The notes under the pieces: model-generated | What the model was told of the DNA's origin: nothing | The model's input: the letters and a program-made list of their open reading frames with translations, nothing else | Database searches by the model: none | Source: Galeruca laticollis | Taxonomy: Eukaryota > Arthropoda > Insecta > Coleoptera > Chrysomelidae | Direction of reading: 5' to 3' | DNA length: 64,000 nt | NCBI GenBank assembly: GCA_963921935.1 | Contig: OY998177.1 | Location: 113,824,067-113,888,066, forward strand | Made by a program: the position numbers and the translations under genes | In this document: piece by piece, positions 22,017 through 33,374 of the stretch | Numbering within the stretch: the stretch's first letter is position 1 | Layout: each line of letters starts with the position of its first letter

Positions 22017-24792
22017 CAGGTTGACTGCCATATATAAACGATAAAAAATGACCCATACGCCAAGGGAAGAATAGTTATAAAAATGACCTTTTAAAAGATA
22101 TGTTCTATATGTTTGTACAAAATTCATCAAAATAATAGCAGTTTTCCAAAAAAACTGTCAGCGGTCATATACGCCCGCCCGAGCATAGGCGGCATATTTA
22201 TGTCATTGTTGCCAGCGGTCGTATTGACAGCGGTCGTTTTATTCGAGTCGTAACTTGTCAGTGTGAGACGTATCAGTTCAGTTTCGTTTTGATCTTGGTC
22301 GCTGTTTGATGTGCACGTGCCGCCATGAGTAATCGTAGTAGAAAAATTGTTGAACTAGCATTGAAAGATGGCCAAAAGTCAGGTAATATTCATTATTTAC
22401 CTTTGAAATATACATTCTCAAATACAGTAGTGGAAAAAAGTTTGGAAACTTTTGTCCGCTACTGTAGATATAAATATTTTGAATCATATGCCACTTTTTC
22501 TATCCCTTCCAGGTGACGAATCTGATCCATATAGTTCATTTGACTCTGATCTTGACCCCATGTTTTTGCCGTCTAGTGACGAAGAAATATTATCTAGTTC
22601 AGATTTCTCAGATTCAGAAGAGGAAATCAAAAATTCCAGTCTAAAGAAATCTAAGCCCAAACGCAAATTGCAACCCAAAAAGACAGTCTCAAAAAAAATG
22701 AATACTGGAGAAAATAGGTTTTTGGATCAACCATGCTGTTCCAAATCAGTTTTATCCTATGATGTCTCGCACCAAGAAACAGAAGCCGCTAACGCCACAA
22801 TCAGTTTTCCATCTGATTCTATGGAAACAAACAAGAAGAGTTCATCAGTAGATCTGGAGCAGGATCAACAACTGGAAGAATTCTTTGAAGTTGAGACTTT
22901 AGCTCAAGCCAAACCACCAAATATTGAGGACATCCAGGGATCTGACAATGAGGTTGAAGTTAACCAAAATGTTTTAGAGCATACGTGGACGCAGCCAATT
23001 GGAAATCATCAAGAATTCGAATACACTGCAGAGGGTGGTTTACATGGAAATTACGCCGCAATACTGATAAACGATTTGTCGCCTTACACATGTTTCCGTA
23101 CTTTCCTTGACGATGAAATCATTGATGAGATGGTAAATCAGACAAACCTATATGCCACCCAAGTTTTGTGTGATCCGAACGACGTGAAGACAGATTCGAG
23201 ACTACACAGATGGGCTCCAACTGATAGAAAAGAAATGATTCGATTTATTGGTGTAGTGGCTTACATGGGTTTGGTGAAGATGCCTTCGTTGGAAAAGTAT
23301 TGGAGTAATGACGACCTATATAAGAATGTGATTATACCAAAAACCATGTCCAGAAACAGATTCCAGTTACTTCTCAGAATGTGGCACTTCTCCGATAATA
23401 AAAGTTGTCCAGAAGGGGATCGTCTTCATAAGGTGAAGCCATTAGCAGAAAAACTTGTCAACAACTTTCAAAGGATCTACACTCCTGGCCGGACATTTTG
23501 TATTGATGAGTCCATTATTCCTTTTCAAGGGCGATTGCTATTCAAGCAATATATTCCACAAAAAACCCATAAATATGGAATAAAACTTTTCAAGTTATGC
23601 AGTGACAATGGGTATACGTGGAATCTGCGAATATATGCCGGAAAAGAAAAAGGTGATGGCAACGCTTCTGTTTCAACAAACATTGTGATCAATCTCTCCA
23701 GGGACCTACTAAATTCTGGACGAACCATCATAGCTGACAACTATTATACAAGTCTCGAACTCACAAATATTTTGTTGGACAGTAAGACACACTATATTGG
23801 TACCTTGAGAGCTAACCGGCGTGGAAATCCGAAAGAAGTCGTACAAAAAAAATTGAAGAAAGGGGAAGTATTCGGACAAGAAAACGAAAGAGGCATATGT
23901 GTCTTGAAGTGGAAAGATAAGAGGGATGTTCTTCTTCTCACCACTAAGCACACTGTTGAAACAGTGAATGTCCAGCGGCGCACTGGTATGGTTCAAAAAC
24001 CGAAGGCCATAATCGAATATAACGAAGGAAAATCGTCGATTGATCAATCTGATCAGATGACCAGTTATAATTCACCCTTAAGAAAATCCCTAAAATGGTA
24101 TAGGAAACTTGCCATAGAATTTATTTTGGGTACAGCGCTTGTGAATTCCCATATTGTATACAACCAGCTTGCTGACAAAAAAATTAAAATTACAGAGTTT
24201 CGTGAACAAGTAGTGAGATCCTTTCTGACATATGATGAAACCGCTCATGAAAATAAAACAAAGCAGAGACCATCGAGGAAATCAGCAATCCATAAGTTCC
24301 TCAAAAAACAAGGGCCTTTCGATAAAGTCCGGAAGTACTGTAAAGGTTGTTATGCAAAAAAAATTCAAGGGAAAATAACCAAAAACCAAGTCAAGAAGGT
24401 TGTAACATATTGTGAAACATGCGAAGACCAGCCTCATTTGTGTTTGGAATGTTATAATATCTTACATTCAAAGTAGTTATAATGTTTTTGTAGTATTCAA
24501 ACCCCTTTCACTTGTTTTGTTTCGTGTAACTGCATTAATTTGTCAATAAAAAGTAAAAAATAAAATATGCCGTTTTTTTTCAATAATTTTTCGACAATTC
24601 CAAAACTCGCAGTGATATGCGAGCCTCGTAGGCCAGAGCGGTCGTATACCGTACCTTAAAACGTTATAGATAGGACCGCTGGCAAATGAGGATCGATAGT
24701 TTTATATGGTGCATAGCGGTCGTATACGACCGCCATGGCATATTGGCATGTTTACATGTCGGTCGTATACGACCGCCGTGGCAGTCAACCTG
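22017..24792 (+). mobile_element. piggyBac element, apparently complete, inserted in PLE unit 6
   Basis: The element is 2776 bp, flanked by TTAA at 22013-22016 and 24793-24796, the target duplication of the piggyBac superfamily. Its ends are perfect inverted copies of CAGGTTGACTGCCA. Subterminal GCGGTCGTATACG-type motifs repeat in both orientations near both ends (about 22157-22240 and 24638-24780). The target is confirmed by the empty TTAA in the other PLE units. Confidence 0.97.
22325..24476 (+). CDS. piggyBac transposase, one predicted intron (673 aa after splicing)
   Basis: The transposase cuts and pastes the element at TTAA. The best model has exon 1 at 22325-22382, an intron at 22383-22512 (CAG|GTAATA to TTCCAG) and exon 2 at 22513-24476. 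Splicing replaces an unlikely unspliced N-terminus (ATG at 22452) with MSNRSRKIVELAL, a start typical of piggyBac-like proteins. An acidic Ser/Asp/Glu-rich region follows, then the DDE_Tnp_1_7 domain. Its catalytic Asp residues are D351 (CIDES), D428 (IADNYY), D530 and D533 (SIDQSDQ), with spacing close to the Trichoplusia ni enzyme. The C-terminus is a Cys-rich zinc-binding domain (KYCKGC, YCETC, CLECY) up to residue 673. No stops or shifts break it, so it may be active. AATAAA sits about 70 bp after the stop. Confidence 0.93.
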
Positions 24793-25133
24793 TTAAGAAG
24801 CTTTATCCCTAACCTGTAATCAATCCCTGTTTTCTTGTGAATGTCCTGTCTCATCAGGAGGTCGTCAATTGGTCTAATAGCCGCAGTTATATGATTGGGT
24901 AAAATCCCTGATTTCCTACATTTCAACAAAAATTGTTTCCTGTTGTATTCACGGGCAAGTTTCATTTTGGTTTTAGACCATGCTTTATATTTTTGAACAG
25001 CTGTTTCTCCGTAGTTTATGTAGATGTTACGATAAAACCCCATGTCTGTAAGTAGAAGAAAGATAGTCTTTGCTGACTAGTTAGGAATAAAACTAGTGAA
25101 TATTGGGGATTGCAGCAAAAAATTGGAAAAGGT

Positions 25134-25196
25134 ATACTCTTAGCGGAAAATGTCCAAGCTTTCGAGGATGTTTGTCCTCATCATCAGGGAAACTAG
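25134..25196 (-). ncRNA. Hammerhead-like motif, PLE unit 7
   Basis: Same sequence as in unit 1, upstream of the piggyBac-interrupted unit 6 ORF. Confidence 0.55.
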
Positions 25197-25916
25197 AATG
25201 AAAAAACAACAGTTAAATACTGTGGTCAAAGAGAATAATTAAAAATGAAATTCACAACCACGTGTGTACTTACCTCCGAAGTGAGGTTAGATTCCATAAA
25301 GATGTAAAATCGTAAACTACAAGTCGTAAATTGTGGAATATTTAAGTAGGAATTGAACCAACGGCCTAATCAATCGTGTCATAGCAACAATTGTGAATGT
25401 CGCAGCATTTTATAAAATAAAACCATTGATTTCATCTTCATGTGTCACCATACTAAACGCCGGCGAGGAAATGATATATTTTGCCTCCAAAAGGGAAGTG
25501 GCAAGAGACAAACAGTGTTACCAACGTCAACAATGAGCTGTGGGACAATGCCACTATTTTCGTAATGGCAGCTGTAGGGCAAACAAATGGTGTAACGAGA
25601 AGATGTAATATTGTTGAAAAGAGGAAGAGAGAAAGAAAATGTGAGACAGAGCTAGGAGAACGCTCTCATTTTTATTATGTTTTGAGTGCGTAGAAAACAT
25701 CACTTCGTTTGGACTAACACAAGGGAAGAAAAGAGAAGACAACAGAAAAGAATATTAATATGTAATAATAAATATAGTAATTAAGTAATATAATAGTTCT
25801 CCAATCTGAATGTATCTACCAACACCAATACACTCAAAATTAGGTTTAATTAATTATTTGTTTACTTGAATGTATCTACCAACACCAATACATTCAAGGT
25901 AAGTTTATTATTATTA

Positions 25917-28211
25917 TTATTGAATTAAAGTAATAAGGGTGGTGTTGTCAGGAGCAACATAGTTATTTCCCACCACTTGATGTGCAAAATTAGTATCTAA
26001 GGACAACAAAAATGAGTAGATCTCACTTAAGTGATCAATATCAGTTTTCCTGTTAATTACATTATTGTTTTGCGAAATAAAAGCCATTTCCAAGAATGAT
26101 CTTTTCGTTTTGTTAGACTCAGTCGCTAACACCTTCACAGCCTCATAATTCATCTGATGATCAAGAGAATTTACATGAAAAGCTAACGCGCACCTCTCTG
26201 GGTGTAATCTAGCATCACTCTTATGTGAAACTATACGGCTAGATAGAGATCTTAAAGTCTGTCCGATATATTGTTTATCACAATCTCTGCAAGGAATACT
26301 GTACACCACGTTAGTAAGTGAAGTCAAGGGGTCTTTATCTTTAACTCTAGAGTAAATCGATCTGATTGAAAGAACAGTTTTATTAGCAATTTTAAAATCA
26401 CCACATGAACGGAGCAATTTGGCAAGTCTCGGAGTTATGTCACTTATATATGGCAAAGTAGCGAAAACCGGTCGAGAAGGGGACACATCAGTTCCAACAT
26501 CCGTCTGGGCTAAGTTAGGATGGCTATCTTCATGCAACAAATCCACAGCATTAGATGTGCTGAATAATATCTTATTCAATAAAGGTCTTGGATAAGAGTT
26601 ATCCAAGAAAAGGTTAAGTAAAATATTAAGATTTTTATTATGAAAAACATTATTAGAAATTCTGAGTACTCTCTGCTTCATTTGTTTAACCAAATTCACT
26701 TTCATGGAATGTTTGTGGTAGGAGTGATAATTAAGATATCTACCAGAGCTGCATGGCTTCCTGTACCAATCTATAATAATTATATTGTTGTTACGAATAA
26801 ATTTTGTATCTAAGAAAGGTACGGAATTCTCGAAGTCTTCCATTTCGATTGTGAATTGGATATTAGGATCAAAGCTATTAAATGTATCCAGAAGTTCATC
26901 AAGGCCTTCTCGAGGAAGTGCCAAATAATGTCATCAACATACTTTTTTATAAAAAAAGGAGTAAAAGAAAGAACAGGTATGACTGTATCCAGAACATCGT
27001 CCATGACATATGCTGCTAAGATAGGAGAAATTGACGCTCCCATTGGAGTACCAAAAGTTTGTTTGTAAATTTTGTTATTAAAGGAAAAATAAGTGTTATC
27101 AAAAAGAAAAACTATTAATTCAAGAAAAGCTTCCTTCGGGATGGAGCAATGGACACCGATACGATCCCAACCCTTATCGATAGCTCTCAAACAAGCATCA
27201 AGATAAACATTACTGAACAACGAGACCACATCCAAACTGGCCAGAACATAATTTTCTGGAATTTCTAAGTTATTAAACTTTTCAGAGACCTCAAAAGAGT
27301 CTTTGATAAAATACAAATTTTCATAATCATACGCTTTCGTCAGTATTTCTGTGCAGAACTGTGCAATATTTTCTGTGGGGGCTCCTATGGAAGCCACTAT
27401 CGGTCTTACAGAGAGAACTGGTTTATGAATTTTCGGAAGAGAGTAAAATTTAGGAGGGACACCATGGTAGCTCATGAGTTTTTTCTTAACTGTTATGTCA
27501 ATGTAATGTTTATTACATAAAGATTTAATTAGGTTGTTACCCTTTCTTTGAATAGAGGAAGTAGGGTCACTAGACAGTTCTACATAGGAACTGTTATTTA
27601 AAACAATATCATTAGATAATTCAATATATTGATGTCTGTCCATAATGACAGTAACATTGCCCTTATCGGATTGAGTAAGAATCAAATGAGGGTTCGCCTT
27701 TAAGAAGGCTTTAGATTTAAGTAAAAGGTTATGAAAAAAAGAATTATTATGTGGTTGTTTTATGTAATTAGTAATAATATTAGTGGCTCTAGCTACCGTG
27801 ATGTTTCTCATTTTCGAGTCTGTGATTGTGGAAGTGAGATAGTCTACATCTGATAAAATTGATTTAATTGAAATATCCTTCAAAATGACTGGTTCTACAC
27901 TAAACTTTGGGCCCAAAGCTAAAAACTGTGAAATATCATCAGGTATAGTGGTATTAGAAATATTTCTCAACCAACCCTCTTTTGATTTTAACAATAATTT
28001 AAATTGATCACCTTGTAATTTATTAAGTTTATGTATATTATTATATTTAATGTTATGAAAAAGTTTATTATAAGTAACCTGCTGTTTACTTGCAAAGTTT
28101 TGAAAGTGAAATTCACTAGATAAAGAAACTATTGTCCTTTTCAAAGATGACAAAGTTGATTCTAATTTACTAATCAGTGAATGGTTATTAGAAATTTCAA
28201 TATTAAGAAGC
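25917..28211 (-). pseudogene. PLE unit 7 ORF, 5' truncated by fold-back and frameshifted after YVDD
   Basis: This copy lacks about the first 80 codons because the fold-back junction at 28212-28217 cuts it. One A is missing near 26923-26926 compared with every other unit, which shifts the frame two residues after the catalytic YVDD. Translation from upstream would end shortly afterwards in an unrelated tail. The downstream part, from 26924 to 25917, keeps the GIY-YIG domain in its own open frame. The predicted splice acceptor and start codon are absent. It cannot make the full protein. Confidence 0.92.
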
Positions 28212-28217
28212 TTTATC

Positions 28218-30153
28218 AGATGTAGACTATCTCACTTCCACAATCACAGACTCGAAAATGAGAAACATCACGGTAGCTAGAGCCACTAATATTATTACTA
28301 ATTACATAAAACAACCACATAATAATTCTTTTTTTCATAACCTTTTACTTAAATCTAAAGCCTTCTTAAAGGCGAACCCTCATTTGATTCTTACTCAATC
28401 CGATAAGGGCAATGTTACTGTCATTATGGACAGACATCAATATATTGAATTATCTAATGATATTGTTTTAAATAACAGTTCCTATGTAGAACTGTCTAGT
28501 GACCCTACTTCCTCTATTCAAAGAAAGGGTAACAACCTAATTAAATCTTTATGTAATAAACATTACATTGACATAACAGTTAAGAAAAAACTCATGAGCT
28601 ACCATGGTGTCCCTCCTAAATTTTACTCTCTTCCGAAAATTCATAAACCAGTTCTCTCTGTAAGACCGATAGTGGCTTCCATAGGAGCCCCCACAGAAAA
28701 TATTGCACAGTTCTGCACAGAAATACTGACGAAAGCGTATGATTATGAAAATTTGTATTTTATCAAAGACTCTTTTGAGGTCTCTGAAAAGTTTAATAAC
28801 TTAGAAATTCCAGAAAATTATGTTCTGGCCAGTTTGGATGTGGTCTCGTTGTTCAGTAATGTTTATCTTGATGCTTGTTTGAGAGCTATCGATAAGGGTT
28901 GGGATCGTATCGGTGTCCATTGCTCCATCCCGAAGGAAGCTTTTCTTGAATTAATAGTTTTTCTTTTTGATAACACTTATTTTTCCTTTAATAACAAAAT
29001 TTACAAACAAACTTTTGGTACTCCAATGGGAGCGTCAATTTCTCCTATCTTAGCAGCATATGTCATGGACGATGTTCTGGATACAGTCATACCTGTTCTT
29101 TCTTTTACTCCTTTTTTTATAAAAAAGTATGTTGATGACATTATTTTGGCACTTCCTCGAGAAGGCCTTGATGAACTTCTGGATACATTTAATAGCTTTG
29201 ATCCTAATATCCAATTCACAATCGAAATGGAAGACTTCGAGAATTCCGTACCTTTCTTAGATACAAAATTTATTCGTAACAACAATATAATTATTATAGA
29301 TTGGTACAGGAAGCCATGCAGCTCTGGTAGATATCTTAATTATCACTCCTACCACAAACATTCCATGAAAGTGAATTTGGTTAAACAAATGAAGCAGAGA
29401 GTACTCAGAATTTCTAATAATGTTTTTCATAATAAAAATCTTAATATTTTACTTAACCTTTTCTTGGATAACTCTTATCCAAGACCTTTATTGAATAAGA
29501 TATTATTCAGCACATCTAATGCTGTGGATTTGTTGCATGAAGATAGCCATCCTAACTTAGCCCAGACGGATGTTGGAACTGATGTGTCCCCTTCTCGACC
29601 GGTTTTCGCTACTTTGCCATATATAAGTGACATAACTCCGAGACTTGCCAAATTGCTCCGTTCATGTGGTGATTTTAAAATTGCTAATAAAACTGTTCTT
29701 TCAATCAGATCGATTTACTCTAGAGTTAAAGATAAAGACCCCTTGACTTCACTTACTAACGTGGTGTACAGTATTCCTTGCAGAGATTGTGATAAACAAT
29801 ATATCGGACAGACTTTAAGATCTCTATCTAGCCGTATAGTTTCACATAAGAGTGATGCTAGATTACACCCAGAGAGGTGCGCGTTAGCTTTTCATGTAAA
29901 TTCTCTTGATCATCAGATGAATTATGAGGCTGTGAAGGTGTTAGCGACTGAGTCTAACAAAACGAAAAGATCATTCTTGGAAATGGCTTTTATTTCGCAA
30001 AACAATAATGTAATTAACAGGAAAACTGATATTGATCACTTAAGTGAGATCTACTCATTTTTGTTGTCCTTAGATACTAATTTTGCACATCAAGTGGTGG
30101 GAAATAACTATGTTGCTCCTGACAACACCACCCTCATTACTTTAATTCAATAA
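28218..30153 (+). pseudogene. PLE unit 8 ORF, inverted and 5' truncated
   Basis: This is the only unit on the plus strand. Coding sequence starts within the region upstream of the RT, at about residue 199 of the full protein, directly at the fold-back junction. It runs in frame to the normal stop at 30153. The first in-frame ATG is at 28258, giving 631 residues with the complete RT (motif A, YVDD) and GIY-YIG domains but no N-terminal region. The 3' UTR hairpins and pLTR follow up to 31016. The natural start and splice acceptor are gone. Confidence 0.92.
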
Positions 30154-30874
30154 TAATAATAATAAACTTACCTTGAATGTATTGGTGTTGGTAGATACAT
30201 TCAAGTAAACAAATAATTAATTAAACCTAATTTTGAGTGTATTGGTGTTGGTAGATACATTCAGATTGGAGAACTATTATATTACTTAATTACTATATTT
30301 ATTATTACATATTAATATTCTTTTCTGTTGTCTTCTCTTTTCTTCCCTTGTGTTAGTCCAAACGAAGTGATGTTTTCTACGCACTCAAAACATAATAAAA
30401 ATGAGAGCGTTCTCCTAGCTCTGTCTCACATTTTCTTTCTCTCTTCCTCTTTTCAACAATATTACATCTTCTCGTTACACCATTTGTTTGCCCTACAGCT
30501 GCCATTACGAAAATAGTGGCATTGTCCCACAGCTCATTGTTGACGTTGGTAACACTGTTTGTCTCTTGCCACTTCCCTTTTGGAGGCAAAATATATCATT
30601 TCCTCGCCGGCGTTTAGTATGGTGACACATGAAGATGAAATCAATGGTTTTATTTTATAAAATGCTGCGACATTCACAATTGTTGCTATGACACGATTGA
30701 TTAGGCCGTTGGTTCAATTCCTACTTAAATATTCCACAATTTACGACTTGTAGTTTACGATTTTACATCTTTATGGAATCTAACCTCACTTCGGAGGTAA
30801 GTACACACGTGGTTGTGAATTTCATTTTTAATTATTCTCTTTGACCACAGTATTTAACTGTTGTTTTTTCATTC

Positions 30875-30937
30875 TAGTTTCCCTGATGATGAGGACAAAC
30901 ATCCTCGAAAGCTTGGACATTTTCCGCTAAGAGTATA
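30875..30937 (+). ncRNA. Hammerhead-like motif, inverted PLE unit 8
   Basis: The same motif on the plus strand: CTGATGA at 30883-30889 and GAAA at 30907-30910. It sits near the 3' end of the array with no ORF downstream of it. Confidence 0.55.
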
Positions 30938-31016
30938 CCTTTTCCAATTTTTTGCTGCAATCCCCAATATTCACTAGTTTTATTCCTAACTAGTCAGCAA
31001 AGACTATCTTTCTTCT

Positions 31017-31060
<44 letters not shown>

Positions 31061-31066
31061 TATATT
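31017..31066. repeat. (TA)n microsatellite at the right edge of the PLE array
   Basis: A TA run with one G interruption begins where homology to the PLE unit ends (31016). Together with 1809-1842 it brackets the whole array, as if the PLE had entered one microsatellite. Confidence 0.95.
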
Positions 31067-31158
31067 AATCGAAATGTATATATGTACTGTTTTGTTGTCC
31101 AGCAATCCTCTATCATACTTATCTTCATTGAAAAGTGGGCTTTTTAAGGCGGGCGGCA

Positions 31159-31560
31159 TGTTAAGTTTATATTTTTTCTCTATTTTTTGTTATATTAAAA
31201 AAAAAGGCAACAGTGTCAGCCGACTGCTGTCAACCTGTACTCATCGCTAAAGCAATCTTTTTTACCGACTTTCGAATGTATTTTGCAAGCGAGTTGTAAA
31301 AAAAAGAAAGTTGTTATAATGTCAATAGAGACAGAACGTCATGAAAAATATATATGTCACGGTAAACGAATAAAAAAAGTTTTTATAGAAAGTATTGGAT
31401 TTTCGTCACGAATTCATGTACATTCATTCACATAACAGTTCCTTCATCCACACAGCCATTTATTTATTGCTCTCTTTGAGCTGGTCCTTCGCTTACAGCC
31501 GTTATACAAGAAGTCATGCCACGACATTATTCACATGACTTCAACTGAAAACAACTAAAC
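31159..31560 (+). repeat. Probable 3' LTR of the left BEL/Pao element (right end uncertain)
   Basis: A purine-rich tract with GGCGGGCGGCA (31146-31158) is followed by TGTTAAG. The second BEL element in this window has the same arrangement after its pol stop codon (a G-run, CA, then TGTT). If correct, the PLE array and (TA)n lie between pol and LTR. No second LTR is in view, so the right end is a guess. Confidence 0.4.
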
Positions 31561-31740
31561 ACAACACTGATCCGACACTGTTGACAAAAATTGTCCATTT
31601 GTACCGCAAAATATGTGGCTCGAGCTGTCGCACGAAGCAAACTACGACTTGAAATAATTTTCTGGAGCCAAATTCAACCGAGGCAGGCTCGCGAGGCCAC
31701 ATCCCGAGGCAGCCTCGCGAGGCAATTCGTTCAGTGTAGA
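31561..31740. other. Non-coding stretch with GC-rich palindromic repeat
   Basis: No gene seen. At about 31677-31725 the motif GAGGCAGSCTCGCGAGGC occurs twice, 31 bp apart, each with the palindrome GCCTCGCGAGGC or a close form. It stands out against the AT-rich surroundings and may be the end of an unidentified DNA transposon. Confidence 0.4.
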
Positions 31741-32450
31741 CGCGGCTAATTAGTAGAAATACTTGGAGTGGCACTGGAAAGTGACGGCTTTGATCCAGAA
31801 ACAGTTTTATTTAATGACGAGGCTTCCACCTTAATCTCGTCAATTTCTGCTATGGATGAGAAGACGTCAACTATGGGGAATGATATTTCTACTATGCAAC
31901 GGCGTAACTGGGATGAAGCTGTGTGAGCCGATGAACTACTGGGAGATCTGGGAATTGGAAATTTTTTCAAATTTTTAGCCCCTAAAACCATATTTTAGTT
32001 TTGTTTTTCTTATAAAATTGTAGCCTACAGTTCCTAGCTTTTAGTACATTTCAATCAGGTTCAATCAAGTAGGAGTGCTGTGTAAATTTTTATTTTTAGG
32101 TTTATGGGGGGGTGTTCTATCTCCCTCAACCGCCCCGTAGTTACGCCACTGCTATTATGAAAAACGATATTTCTGCTAACATGAACAAGATTTGGGCCGA
32201 TATCTTATCAATGAAAAATGACATTGTTGCTGACGTTGAAAACAAAATTTCGTCTCTAAAATCGCTTATTGAGGATAAAATGACAATGATGGACGAGAAA
32301 ATCAAGGAATTAGAGAGAAAGATGACAGATTCAAGAATACAAGATACGCCAGCAGAAGAAAAGAAGATCGAACAAACAAAGCCTTGCAAGCTAGAAACAC
32401 ACCCTAAGTTAGAGGACATTGGCAGTTTTACTGGAGTCAAGGCCTTATAA
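31741..32450 (+). pseudogene. Ty3/Gypsy-like gag, N-terminal remnants
   Basis: Two plus-strand pieces (about 31745-31925 and 32150-32450) encode acidic, coiled-coil-rich protein. The second has heptad-like stretches (MNKIWADILSMKNDIV and onward) without membrane segments. Stops and a non-coding stretch separate them. The assignment rests on the downstream zinc knuckle and protease on the same strand, so it is inference. There are no LTRs that I can recognise. Confidence 0.45.
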
Positions 32451-33010
32451 AAACGTTTCTATTACATTAGAAAAACAATGGGTAAATCACATTGAAAAGG
32501 TGACGTTTAAGTGACGTTAGTAAGGTGGGTGCTAAATTTCGTTTCAAAAGACCGTCTATAAGTAGCATAAGAACGTTCATATTATGTTACAAACGCAATG
32601 GGTACATCACATCAAATAAGTAACGTTTAAATTACGTTAAAAGTATGTGCTAAATATCATTATACAAAAATGTTTATAAACTGCATTATAAAAACATTTA
32701 TATTACCTTAATAAAGTAGTGGGTAAGTCACATTGAGAAGGTAACGTTAGTAAGATGTGTGCTAATTTTCGTTTCAGAAGACTGTTTCATGAACGTTTAT
32801 ATTGCGTTCAAAAGCAACCGGTAAATCACATTAAAACGGTAACGTTTGAATGACGTTACGAAAATCACGTTGTATTTGACGTTGGAAAAATCGTTATATG
32901 TTACGTAGAAACGAGCGACATTACTCCGGGAATATAACCAGTTGCCTAAAAACCATTTATGAACGTTAGGTTACATGTTAAATATTACGTTTTTAAAACG
33001 TTTGTGTGTT
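32451..33010. repeat. Degenerate tandem repeats of about 110-130 bp, interrupting gag
   Basis: About four diverged copies share the blocks 'GGTAAATCACATT', 'GGTAACGTTT' and 'GTGCTAAATTTCGTTT'. They look like a satellite or the core of a non-autonomous element. Similar AAACGTTT-rich ends occur at both edges (about 32450 and 33000). The insertion falls inside the gag remnant. Confidence 0.6.
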
Positions 33011-33017
33011 TATTGGG

Positions 33018-33374
33018 ATGGCATACGTAACCCTGATATGCAGAGGACGCTTCGTTTAGCCCATCCCAAAACATTAATCAGTTCACGCATTGACACCTGC
33101 TCTTGAATATGAAGCAGCAACGAAGGCTTCGGGATATAATAAAATTAGGAGCATCCTAGAAGAAGGTGACGAAGGCAGTTTTGACCCGATCATCAACTTA
33201 ATAAAGAATATGGTAAACAAGAAGCCGAGAAGGATCAGATGCTGTAATTGTGGCGAGCTAGGGCATGTACGCAGTTCATGTAAGCGCCTCAGAACTCCTG
33301 CCAACCATGAACTCCAGTCACAGGAAAATTGGAACGGGTCGGCTACGAGGTGGCAACACCGACCCATGATATGA
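33018..33374 (+). pseudogene. Ty3/Gypsy gag C-terminus with CCHC zinc knuckle
   Basis: The translation resumes with a typical gag C-terminal helix (RNPDMQRTLRLAHPKTL), shifts frame near 33085 and continues as ALEYEAATKASG. It ends in one CCHC knuckle, CCNCGELGHVRSSC (about 33240-33283), which binds RNA in retrotransposon Gag. A frameshift and the loss of the upstream junction make it a broken copy. Confidence 0.75.

Larger units (their letters stand above)
19726..25043 (-). pseudogene. PLE unit 6 ORF split by a piggyBac insertion
   Basis: The minus-strand ORF runs from its start at 25043 to 24797. It is then broken by the piggyBac element (22017-24792 plus one extra TTAA) and resumes at 22016 down to the stop at 19726. 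The break falls near residue 82-84, before the RT domain. The lower piece remains an open frame of 776 residues, because a short stretch of piggyBac end sequence supplies an in-frame Met. The RT and GIY-YIG motifs are therefore intact but have lost their natural N-terminus. Removing the insertion and one TTAA restores the 3411-bp unit length exactly. The synonymous change shared with unit 4 is at 20290. Confidence 0.92.
1841..31016 (-). mobile_element. Tandem array of a Penelope-like element: seven head-to-tail units plus one inverted unit
   Basis: Units repeat at exactly 3411 bp: 1843-5253, 5254-8664, 8665-12075, 12076-15486, 15487-18897, unit 6 at 18898-25088 (interrupted by piggyBac), unit 7 at 25089-28217 (5' truncated) and inverted unit 8 at 28218-31016. 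Each unit holds one pLTR-like junction region and one ORF on the minus strand. Units differ at only a handful of positions that I could see: a pair of changes near 8763-8777 in unit 3, a G to T at 13468 (unit 4) and 20290 (unit 6), and a one-base deletion in unit 7. The RT plus GIY-YIG endonuclease identifies the PLE class (EN-containing, Penelope/Neptune type). PLEs are known to occur as tandem and inverted partial copies. An assembly collapse or expansion error is possible, but the inversion and the piggyBac argue against a simple artefact. Confidence 0.9.

Noticed and set aside
1843..31016. CRISPR-like regular repeats
   Set aside because: The period is 3411 bp with coding content, not short repeats with unique spacers, and the genome is eukaryotic.
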